This document shows positions 40,652-50,627 of a stretch of DNA of 64,000 nt, piece by piece (the first letter of the stretch is position 1; the number at the start of each line of letters is the position of its first letter). The position numbers and the translations under genes are program-made. A model generated the notes under the pieces. That model searched no databases. It was given only the letters and a program-made list of their open reading frames with translations, and was not told the origin of the DNA. This DNA comes from Hypericum androsaemum. Taxonomy: Eukaryota > Streptophyta > Magnoliopsida > Malpighiales > Hypericaceae. The stretch lies in contig OZ023182.1 in the NCBI GenBank assembly GCA_963995505.1, positions 15,475,619 to 15,539,618 of the forward strand, given 5' to 3'.

Positions 40652-43254
40652 GAGAAAATTACTCTCAAGTCTCTCGGATTTGTTTAAATGTACTCAAAAG
40701 TCTTCTCTGTTTGTAAAATATAGGCCGACGTCCCTCTAGTTTGATTTTATTATACTTTTGAGTCCTTAAATGAGTTTTTTTCTTTTTTTGTCATTAAAAT
40801 GACAAAAATACCTTTAAAACAAAAAAAACCGCTGACATCATCATCGATACCATATATATTTTTTATCCTTTATCCTTTTTCATCGATAAAAAAGATGAAC
40901 GCCAAACAAAAGAAAACAAAACCGAGATCGAGAACCCACGTTCCCTCCTCCCAGATCGACACCATGAAAACACTTAAACTTAAGAACCCAGATCAAGAAC
41001 CCACTTTCCCTCCTCCCGTCGTACTGAGTAGCAGTTTCCTTTGAGTAGATCCAATAGCTGTTTGGGTTGTTGTTCCTTGCCGTTTCTATTTTCTTAATTA
41101 AATTTAGCTGATTTTGTTGCTATTCAATAATCAATTGAAGGGAAGCTCGCTGGGAAATAACTGATGCTCATCGATGAAAGGAAGGATTTTTACACCCCTC
41201 TTGCAATAAAGAGTAAGTAATGGATTGTCGTCCTATAAGGACTAAGTTCTAGGCCACAAATACGACTCCATCACTAATTTAGGACTACAAGTAATAGATT
41301 TGTCAATTCCAATGGTTACTACAACGACTAACTAGAACATGATTTTAACAATAAAAGAAAGAGTGGGCTTGGTACTAATAACACCTAGATAACCAAATGG
41401 CCTATGTGGTTTATTAAGTTCGTGTTATGGTCCGGGTGTTTCTAAAATAACTAATCAACACTCTCACCATTAATTAGTCTAAATCGATGATTAATTAAGC
41501 TTAGTTGAACTAATCGCACTTCTGTGACTAATTAGCTACATAATCTAACTAATTACTAATTATAACTATCACCCTTTGGATAACTAACCACCTAATGAGA
41601 TCCCTCATCAAAAGGCAACTAATTAACTAGTTAAATGGTCCATCAATCCTAACCCCTCATGGCGATTAGCATTAATTACGATCATAATCAAGATGATCAA
41701 GAAAGATTAAGCATTAAACTCATTAACTAGTTCACAAACCTTAGCATTTTAACCCCACTAGACCATAGGCTAAGTAGATGTCATCAAGGCACCTAACCCA
41801 CTAATCAACTACTCACACATATCAACTACACGACTAAACACATCCATTAAATAAAGCAAGTAAAGCATGAACATAAAAGAGAGGGTTAGAGAAAGCTCAA
41901 GATGATCTTCAAACTTCCAAAAGTTTCCCTTTAAGTTCTCTACAAGCTCCAACAATGGTGAGCCAAGTTTCTCTTCCAAAAGGGAGAGAGAGTGTAGTTG
42001 GTGAGTATTTTTTGAAAAATATCTAAGTCTAAGAGTTCTAGGTTGGCTTGTAAGGAAAGCCAATTGCTATTTGTACAAAAATTCCCAACTCAAACTAACT
42101 AAACTATTCCTAAAGTTTCAGCCAAGTAAAGCCATGGACAATCCCGAAATGGGCCCAAAATGGTTCATGAATTCCGGCCCATCTCGGCTAGGCAAGTTTT
42201 CAGATTTGAAGCTTGTTTTTGGACGTATTTTTTACCCTCTTAGACTCAGAATTTGAAGAATACCATTAGAGACAAAGTTGTAGCCACGGATATTTTCTTT
42301 CCAGAATTCCTCACTCGTCTCCATCGGACTTTGTATGCAAAAGTTATCTTTATTTGAGTCACTCGAGGTCAGTCTATCTAATGTCATCGAGGTCCCGATC
42401 GTGCACCATTCTTCACGGCTGATCCAATCGTCTTTGTCCCGATCCAAGGTGCACCACTATCCTCCTCGCATCTCCACAAAGTCTTCTAGCAATAAATACG
42501 AACAAAACACAATAAAAATTATAAGAACTACACTAAAACATTCAAAGCAAGAAATATGACATTACATCAATACATAAGAAACAAAAATACTAGAAACAAC
42601 GGAAAACCAATACTAAAATATACATAGATGATAGAGTATTTCTACACTCATCAATTGATAACTGCTACTAGTCGTCTTGTTCGGGCCGGCAAGGAGGATG
42701 AAGAAGGGCGCCAACAGGAGCTGCTCAGCGCTTTCGCCGGTCGCCAGTGGCGAGAAAGGGACCGTCGCCCTCTCCCCATCGAAAGGGAGATCTCCAACCT
42801 CCGTCAGCCCCGCTCTCTGACTCCAAGGCCGTCGGCACCATCGCCATCGCCCAGGCCAACTTCACGCGCGTCATCGCCGTCGTTGACGATGTAATTGTCG
42901 TGCTCGGCTAAGGTGGACCTCGAAGTTCACCGCCGTCGGGCCTCGAACTCCTCCCATTCTCTTCTAATTTTATCTCTCTCACACACAAACTATGAACCCA
43001 TAAAAAATTAGTCGATTGTGGACTTGGTTGATTGGAGGAGAGAGAGGTAAAAGAAGAGATGATGTCACTATTTTTTGTTCTAGGGGTATTTTGGTCATTT
43101 TATTAACAAAAATGAAAAAAAGAGCTGCTAACTTGCGCCAGGGACCCGAAAGTATAATAAAAGTAAACTAGAGAAATGTCGGCGTGTATTTTGCAAATAG
43201 GGAAGACTTTTGAGTATATTTAAGCAAACCGAAGAACTTGAGAGTAATTTTCCC
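40652..43254. mobile_element. MULE-like element D, perfect 9-bp target duplication, with nested insertion
   Basis: Ends GAGAAAATTACTCTCAAG and reverse complement GGGAAAATTACTCTCAAG. AAAATAAAT flanks both sides (40643-40651 and 43255-43263). The interior has two GC-rich, gene-like pieces (about 40920-41160 and 42660-42960) that were one block before an LTR-like insertion at 41163-42657. The captured sequence was not identified. Confidence 0.92.
41163..42657 (-). mobile_element. Probable solo LTR nested in MULE-like element D
   Basis: The insert begins TGATGCTCATCGATG, and CATCA lies four bases before its right edge. ATAAC occurs immediately left (41158-41162) and right (42658-42662), consistent with a 5-bp target duplication. 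Internal phrases such as GTTGTAGCCACGGATATTTTC look like gypsy LTR sequence. No internal domain is present. The four extra bases ATTG after CATCA leave the exact right end uncertain. Orientation is a guess. Confidence 0.6.
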
Positions 43255-43599
43255 AAAATAAATTGATGATTGGGTGCCCCAATTATTATTTTTTTGCATA
43301 AATATTTTCACATGGGTAGTTCATTCGTGCTCATTAATGCCTGACCATGAGCTCACCGTATAAAGTTCGAAAATTATGCTAAATATTAATTTTTTTTCTC
43401 ATTCTGACATTTGAATATAAACTTGTCGTTTTTTTAAGGATTTTGAAAAATTATTTAAAAAAATGGAGGCCTTTTTTTAAAATTTTATTTTACAAGCTAT
43501 ACTCGAAAATTTTGTTAGTTTATTTATTTGAAAATTTCTGTGAGTGTAAGAGAAAATCTCTTTGCCCCTTCCATATAAAGCAGCAAAAAAAAAATTTAA

Positions 43600-44509
43600 A
43601 GAATAAAGGTCAAATAAGTTTCTCTATTTTCTCAAATGGTTCACATTACCTCATGTATTTTTCTAAATGGGTAACAAATAATATCCTGAAAATATTTTTC
43701 ATGTCACCGGTGATACATCATCTACTTACGTGGCGTCCTTATCATCTTAAAAATGCCACATCATATTTAAATTATTTTTAAAATAAAAAATACCTTAAAA
43801 TGTATTGCCACATCATCTTCGTGTGACTCGCAGAGCTACGTGAACATGAAGAGGAAGGCGTGTGCCGAGGTCGGGATCAGGTCCGTGGATGTTGACCTAC
43901 CCGAGGAAGTATCACAATCCGATCTCATCGCGAAGGTGCACGAGTTGAACGCCAATCCCGATGTTCATGGTTCGTCTTGATGTATTTTTGGTGAACGCTA
44001 AGTCTATATTCATGACCCAGACGAACTGAGAGACTGCTCACTTGTTTCGTTCGCTCTTGACAGGGATACTGGTCCAGCTCCCATTGCCAAAGCATATAAA
44101 CGAAGAGATGGTTTTGACCGAAATTAGCATCGAGAAGGATGTAAACGGCTTCCATCCTTTGAATATCGGCAAGCTGGCTATGAAGGGCAGGGATCTGCTA
44201 TTTGTTCCGTGCAGTTTTCATCCTTGTGGACCATGGAAGAGGCAGGGAACCTAAACAAAAGAATATGATGTGGTAATACATTTTAAGGTATTTTTTATTT
44301 TAAAAATAACTTAAATATGATGTGGTATTTTGAAGATGACAATGACGCCATGTAAGCAGATGATGTGTGGCCGGTGATCGGAAAAATACTTTTAGGGTGT
44401 TATTTGACCCATTTAGAAAAGTAGATGAGAGTTATGTGAACCACTTTTAAGTACAGGAGTTTATGTGAACCTTTTGAGAAAGTAGATAGATTTATTTGAC
44501 CTTTATTCC
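43600..44509 (+). mobile_element. Pack-MULE-like element H carrying a FolD gene fragment
   Basis: A second inverted-repeat family: the left end AGAATAAAGGTCAAATAA pairs with the right end TTATTTGACCTTTATTCC. The inverted repeats run about 200 bp inward, to the paired CCACATCAT / ATGATGTGG blocks. Flanks AAAATTTAA (43591-43599) and AAAGTTTAA (44510-44518) match at eight of nine positions. Between the arms sits a host gene fragment, described separately. Confidence 0.9.
43834..44211 (+). pseudogene. Captured fragment of FolD (methylene-THF dehydrogenase/cyclohydrolase)
   Basis: Exon piece 43834-43969 reads [20 protein letters not shown] then [20 protein letters not shown]. After a GT...AG intron (43970-44063) the frame continues [35 protein letters not shown] and stops matching after LLFVPC. 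This is the middle of the bifunctional folate-cycle enzyme FolD, including the active-site lysine helix side and the QLPLP motif. The retained intron shows capture at the DNA level rather than from an mRNA. Both ends of the gene are missing, so no enzyme can be made. Confidence 0.9.
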
Positions 44510-44518
44510 AAAGTTTAA

Positions 44519-45122
44519 TGGCACAAGAAATTTTACCATTGACGTGTTGGAGGCTGGATTGGGAACTGACACTAATAAACCCAATCCAGACGCTATGGAA
44601 TTAAATCTGGGTCATTGATATTGATGACTAGGCGCGCATCAGAGATCTGACGATAGTAATTTATCTAGGGGTATTTTGGTCTTTTAGCTCTCTCTCTCTC
44701 TCCCTCCCTTTCTCCTCTCTTCCCCCTCTTTTTTGCATCCCTCTCTCATTCTCTTTTAAACCTAGACTACATCAAACGATGCCACCACATCGCCTCCTCC
44801 TCTCGACATTAGTCTCTGCCCACCATCGGCGACTGCAGCTTCGATGCTGGCGAGCTAAACCTGCCACCAAGCTGCCCTACCACTGGTAGTCTCTTGGATG
44901 AACCAGGCTTCACGGAGGCTACGATTAATGGTTTTTGTCAGCAGAGATGGCAGCCGAGGAGGGACTTCTCAGTCGATGACGAGGGGGACGGTAGTGGCGT
45001 TAGCACCGTAGAGTCTCGACCGGCGACGACTCGAGAGGAGGATGGAGGATCAGTGGTGGACCCCACATCTCCATTCTTTGGCCCACAACTCTGTCAATCA
45101 TGGCTTCTCGACTGTTGTCTAG
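44519..45122. other. Intergenic with CT-rich run and a GC-rich, gene-like stretch
   Basis: A CT microsatellite lies at 44687-44704. The segment 44780-45122 has gene-like GC content but no domain I recognise. It is cut by the solo LTR at 45128 and continues after 47616. Confidence 0.4.
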
Positions 45123-45127
45123 GTTTG

Positions 45128-47611
45128 TGTAATACCTGAATATATCATTGGAAGTTAATTAAATTTAATCAAGTATACTAAGTTATTCGGTAGGATTTAG
45201 ATAAATTATGTTGGGAAATACCAATATAAATTAGTACTCCAGCTATTCTAAAAATGTGGTTAGATATAATTAAACAGATTAATTATTTTAGTTAATCTCA
45301 AATAAATAAATCCCAAATTTATTATGAAAAATCTGATAACTTGATGTATATGAAAGTTGACGATTGTTACAATTACACGAGGATGCAATTTAACTTGTAG
45401 AAAGGTGAAATCTGAATTTAGTAAGTTTCCAAATTTTTGTTAGATAAAGACTAACCTAATAAAATAGGAAGTATAAAAAAAAGGAAAACGTGTCAATACA
45501 AGAAGAAAGTGAGTAGGTGATAAATCTTGGATAACCATGAATAGAAAAGTAAAGAAACGTGGTGGATTAAGAAGTTGACAGCGAACACTGGTAAAATTAA
45601 TTAAATATATTACGTTGGTGGAAATCTGAAAGAGAGTAGAACTAATATAAATTATAATGTTCATAGTTCCACCGCAAACCAGAAAAGAAAGAAGAAACAC
45701 ATAGAATAGAGAAGAATAGAATTTGAAGACGATAAAGGAAATCAATAGTAAAAGGTGAGTAATTGAATTCTTTAAAATTGAAATATGGATTATGATATTT
45801 GGGGATCGACTTAGTAGAATATTCAAGTAAAAATCTATAGACTATTTTGCTACTGTGTTTTGAGTGAGATTTAATGTGTAGGATGAAAGTTTGTTAAGAT
45901 TGTAGTATAGAACAAGTTAGCAAAAAAATAAGCTATTTAGCATGATCTTCTAATAAATAATCTTAAAAATAGATGCATAGATATTTTATTTAGAAATCAC
46001 CACGAAGTGTGATAAATAAACAAGAGCATGGCCTTGTGTGCATTCACGGAAGATTCAAGGTAACTAAATCTTATGAACTAGTGAATGAATTAAGATTGTC
46101 GAGGTTGGAATTGTATAAAAAAATTGATCAATATAATAGAAATCAGGTGCGGTAACATGAAATATAATGAAAGAAAGTATAGTTGAAACTGTAAGTAAGT
46201 TAAACTTAATTTATTGACGTTAGAAGTATTTGTCATGTTTTACAATCTTGTTGAATCGAGACAGAACTAAGATCAGTCTTAAAGAGTGAAAAATGGTTTC
46301 CGAAAATTGATAAGTCCGGCTCGAATACTTTCTAAGTCATAGCTATGGAAACTTAGTGAAGATGGTTCTTAATTTAAAATAGGAAATTGAAAGAATTATA
46401 AAATAATTATCGTGACCTGAAATATAATAGAGGTTATCAACTTTAAATTTCACAGGCTTTGAAATCAATTTTCGAGGTTTTGTTGGAGGAGATTATTTGG
46501 TGGATCAGACAAATGGTTCATCGAGCCAAATTTGGTAAACAAATAATATGTAATTCGTACTTTTTTTAGCGCACTCAATTTATTTGTCATGATTTGAATA
46601 TGATAAAGTGAGTGCATTTGTGAATTTGTCATATGAGCATATGGTATGACGTTATGATTTGTGAAAGTTTATTTAATCGGTCCCAGAAGGGCACTGGATA
46701 TGTTTGATATATTTTGGGAGCCTATGAATTTGTTATGATATGAAAGTATGTTATATGGATGTCTTCGCTCTGTGATATGGACGTCTAGTAGGCAGAGGTC
46801 TACCCGTGACCAACCGGGGATGGTGGTATATATGCACATATATTGAGGATACAATGGATTCTGATATGATTTGTTTGGCCGGCGGGGTTGGATTCTGATG
46901 GCGCCTTTGAGATATGGTATCCTCGTGTCGGAGTTGGAGTGACACTATCTAGAACTTGCCGAACGTTCGTCCAGTTTTGTGATTTGATTTTGAAATTATG
47001 TGTTGATGTGTCAAATTGCGTGACGGAATGGAACGTTGCGTAGTTTGCTCATGTTTCTGTGACTTTGTGATTATATGCTATATTTGGTCATCTGGTAAGT
47101 ATGGCCTTTGAATAATGTACATCTCTGCATAATTCATTTGCCATATTAGTTATATGCATGTTTTAGGTATGTTTGTGCATTGAGTAGCTAAATAAATTGC
47201 GATGCATATCTTATTTGTTTACTGAGTGTTCCAAAATACTCATCCCCCCTCTCACCAGTTTTGCAGGAACTCGAATACGAGTTGTATTGGTTCAGAGATC
47301 TACTCTGATCATACCAAGTCCGCTTTATTCTCCGGGACTGGTCTGGAGGTCTCCAATTTGTATTTTTCTCATTGATCTAGAAGCTCCGTAGTGACAGGAT
47401 TTGTTTTGATCTTGGGAGTATGTATTAAAAAAAAGCTTGGCTTATATTTTGTAAATTTGGAATATGAAACTAAAGATCATTAAGTTTTAATTTTATATTT
47501 AAATGCTTATAATTATAAATTTGAATATGTTAGAGGCTGGCTAGATTTATTTTGTGAATAATATGAGTCGAAGTCTAGCGCCGGTCATTGACCTGATTTC
47601 GGGTCGTGACA
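45128..47611 (+). mobile_element. Solo LTR, ~2.5 kb, gypsy type, perfect 5-bp target duplication
   Basis: Starts TGTAATACCTGAATATATC and ends GGTCGTGACA; GTTTG flanks both sides (45123-45127 and 47612-47616). Length, TG...CA ends and the GTGACA terminus fit a Ty3/gypsy LTR of the long-LTR lineages. No primer site, coding domain or second LTR is present. Confidence 0.87.
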
Positions 47612-47616
47612 GTTTG

Positions 47617-47775
47617 TCGTCGCCACAAGTCGACAAGACTGACAATCACTGCCGCCACTCATCATCTGCTCCTTCTGGGCGGGGCTGAACTTGGTCTGGT
47701 GCCGCTTCCTCATTGAGAGGGCTAGGAGCTTGTAGGAGGAGAAGATCGAAGACGGTGGTAGATGCAATGCCAGAC
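47617..47775 (-). pseudogene. Zinc-finger homeodomain (ZF-HD) gene fragment
   Basis: The minus strand reads LLALSMRKRHQTKFSPAQKE, resembling the start of the ZF-HD homeodomain (R-K-R-x-R-T-K-F-x-x-x-Q-K-E-K-M). The rest of the homeodomain and the zinc finger are absent. The gypsy solo LTR ends just upstream of it in plus coordinates, so the LTR may have broken a longer copy or hit an already captured piece. Confidence 0.6.
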
Positions 47776-47894
47776 TTAATTACAAGCTATTAATCACGAT
47801 GAATTGATCGTTGAGAGGGAAAGAAACTTGGTCCGGTTCTGGCAGTAAGGTGATGCACTGCCAGACTTAATTACAAGCAGTGGTATTTTTTGTG

Positions 47895-48310
47895 TAATTA
47901 GCATAATTTTAAAAAATACTATTTGACCGGTCGGACTATGAATCTGGCATCAGAGCAGTCAGTTTTTAGGGGTAAAAAATGACCTCTGGACAGACCGCCA
48001 AAAATTTGGTCGGTCCGGTCAGTTCGTACTAGTTTTTGACTCGAACTGCTCGGTCTGATCAAATTTTATCCAAATCAGCAAAAAATTAAACAAAAAAGTC
48101 GTATCGTATGTTCGATTTCTCTTAATCAACAAAGAAAAATGGACTTTATATATTATAAATTGGTTGATATTTCTAAAATGTGATTTTTGAAACATATATT
48201 TTGACTATTTAGTGTACATATTATTAAAAAATTAATTAAAAAGTATCTGGTCTGACCGATCAGACCGGTCGGGCCAGGAAAAATCCGGCCCATACCAAAA
48301 TCTGTATTTT
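47895..48310. other. Possible MITE-like segment
   Basis: GACCGGTCGG near 47933 and GACCGGTCGGGCC near 48266 bracket sequence with repeated GGTCGGTCCGGTCAG-like words. It resembles a small inverted-repeat element, but exact ends and a target duplication were not found. Confidence 0.35.
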
Positions 48311-48489
48311 AAAACAATGATATTTAGTTCATTCTTTGATATTAATTGATGTTGTTTTTGTTGTTGTGGCATAATTTTTTTGTCAATTTGATCTTTGTGG
48401 AATCATTCAGATCTGTCTAATTTTCCTTTTTTCTGTAGTTTTTCTTGTTTTGTTTACAAATGATATATGAATGATATCTCCGATTTTGA

Positions 48490-48965
48490 CAAAATGGCTG
48501 GCTGGTTACGATAAAATGGCATATCTGGTTATGATAAAATAGCATGTTCGGTTACGACTAATGGCAGGCCTGGCTATGACTAATGGCAGGCCTGGCTATG
48601 ACTAATGGCATGCCTGGCTATGACTAATGGCATGCCTGGCTATGACTAATGGCATGCTCGGTTATGTCTAAATGGCATGCTCGGTTATGTCTAAATGGCA
48701 TGCCCGGTTAATATTTAATAAAACTTATAATAAATTAAATGGCATGCCCGGTTATGTTAAAATGGCACGCCCGACTATAACTAATGGCATGTCTGGCTAT
48801 GTCTAAATAGCATGCCTAGTTAATAGTTAATAAAAGTTATAATTAATTAAATGGCATGCGAGATTATATTAAAATGGCATCCCCAGCTATGACTAATAGC
48901 ATGCCCGGTTATTGCAAAATGGCATGCTTGATTACGACAAAATGACATGTCCGGTTAATATTTAA
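48490..48965. repeat. Minisatellite, ~22-bp unit with GCATGC core
   Basis: About 20 degenerate units of the type ATGGCATGCCTGGCTATGACTA. Four consecutive units at about 48560-48650 are nearly identical. AT-rich spacers (GGTTAATATTTAATAAAACT) recur near 48708, 48820 and 48955, giving a higher-order period. The first units (GTTATGATAAAATAG) are the reverse complement of the 12.2-kb minisatellite core. Confidence 0.9.
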
Positions 48966-49088
48966 TTAAATAATAATCTAATTCGATTCACTATCGTATA
49001 CCAATTTGATTCACTATGCCATAATAATTTATAATATTTAAAAATATTACTAATAAAAAATTAAATAAATAATCAAAGAGCATAGAAC

Positions 49089-49901
49089 TAGGGATGTCAA
49101 TGGGCAGGATCTGGGTCTATAGGACCCAGATCCTTACCCTTTTTTTAAATGGTAGACCCACATCATTACCATTATCCTCTTTAAAAATAAGGATTCTGGC
49201 AAAATCTGGGTCCTAAAAAATCGGGCAGGATTAGGGCAAGCCGCGGGTTTGTATTTTTTAAAATATTTAATTTTTAAAAATTAAATTATATTTTGATAGT
49301 TTTCAAATGGCAATGAGACATTTTGATTCATTAAAAATATCAATACAAAGAAACCAAAAAATAAATCTAAAAAAAGTTGAAGTTGGGTAAGTTAAAATTG
49401 AATTTTGGTTTGTGATTTTCGCTACTATTACTTGGGCATGTGGCTGCTTCGTAATGGTATTATCTTCAATGAGGCGAGGTGCGATAATGAGCTTCTCTTG
49501 CATTCTGTGCTCTGTCATGTACAAGAGTGGATCCTTTGGATAGATGCCTCGATCATTCACAATCAATCGCTGCTCACTTTCTTGATTGCCTACAAGGATT
49601 TATAGGTCACTCTTCTTCACCTCTTGAGGTTGAGGGAACGTTTGATCGGGGTGGGGTTATAACTGATGTAAATATCGTGCCCCTGTATCTTGTATTTCTT
49701 TTTGCGCTTCCTCTGTTTTGAACTTTCGTTTTAATAAAAAATATTTAACTACCAAAGTCAACGTCAAGGATGTTTATCCTTTTATAATATCAGGATTCGG
49801 GCAGGATCAGGGTCTAGACCCGGTCAAAGTCAACGAGTCTTGGACCCTTTGGGTCTAGATCAGGGTAGACCCTCAAGGTAAGGGTCTAATTGTCATCCCT
49901 A
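49089..49901. mobile_element. hAT-type non-autonomous element with perfect 8-bp target duplication
   Basis: Ends TAGGGATGTCAATGGGCAGG and TGTCATCCCTA are inverted repeats typical of hAT elements (TAGGGATG-CAAT). CATAGAAC flanks both sides (49081-49088 and 49902-49909). The subterminal zones carry repeated GGGTCTAGA/GGACCCAGATCC words. No transposase; a LINE fragment sits inside. Confidence 0.92.
49400..49745 (+). mobile_element. LINE 3' fragment nested in the hAT-type element
   Basis: The plus frame reads MWLLRNGIIFNEARCDNE then LCHVQEWILW, the last part of a plant LINE ORF2, followed by a T-rich 3' region ending TTTTAATAAAAAA near 49740. It is strongly 5'-truncated. Confidence 0.65.
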
Positions 49902-49909
49902 CATAGAAC

Positions 49910-50150
49910 CTCTTCCCATGTGCTCCCACGCACGAGTCCCCCGCCCCCTCCACAAACACGCGCAAGTTATCTCCCTTCCACGCGCCCGCGATTGCCCTTT
50001 TCTCCCCTTGTATTTTGACTTAATTACAAAAATGTCATTCCTTGCCCCTTTAATCTGGACGGGTCACGGGTGGGAAAAGCCCATCTGGACCCAATCCGGG
50101 TCTGACGTGTTCTACTGACAAAGAGTAAAGTTATATTAGAACGCATATGG
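49910..50150. other. Short intergenic stretch
   Basis: Contains C-rich sequence (49915-50010) without a recognisable feature. Confidence 0.3.
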
Positions 50151-50154
50151 TTCT

Positions 50155-50540
50155 TTTTTTTTTATCGATAAAATTTATTTGCTAAAGTATAGTAATATTT
50201 ACACCTTTGTAAAAGTTCCGTTGTCTCAAAATCTGTTAGGAAAAAAATGACAAATGAAAAAGAGTTGTCTCTATACGTAGTTTGCCACACAATCCCAACA
50301 AAATAGCAAACGGCTCACTGTCGGCATACGGCTCACTGTCGGCATACGGCATTGCAATCAAACCCCACAGAACCTGTCCCTGTAAAAAAAAATCTAGAAT
50401 CGAACGTTGGAGAAGCTCGTAGACGGATACCGACCTTCTTCCACATTTAACATAGGTGGCCCAAATGCATCCCCAGGAAGCCAGGCCCAATTGAGAGCCT
50501 GGCCAAAAATGAAATAGCTCCCCATGGCCCAACATGTCAC
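50155..50540 (-). mobile_element. LINE 3' fragment
   Basis: The minus frame at 50535-50236 reads LGHGELFHFWPGSQLGLASW and later AILLGLCGKLRIETTLFH, resembling the zf-RVT end of LINE ORF2. An A-rich tail (AAATTTTATCGATAAAAAAA on the minus strand) follows at 50155-50175. An 18-bp tandem duplication (GGCTCACTGTCGGCATAC twice, about 50310-50347) interrupts the frame region. Confidence 0.6.
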
Positions 50541-50627
50541 ATGTGAGAGAATTAAATTGGCTAATTCAATGATCAGCTCAAAGTAGTAAGAATTCCCTAA
50601 TACTAGTTGCCAAGATTAGCAAGCCTA

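Noticed and set aside
48490..48965. Regularly repeated short units as a CRISPR array
   Set aside because: Units are contiguous minisatellite copies without unique spacers, in a plant nuclear genome.
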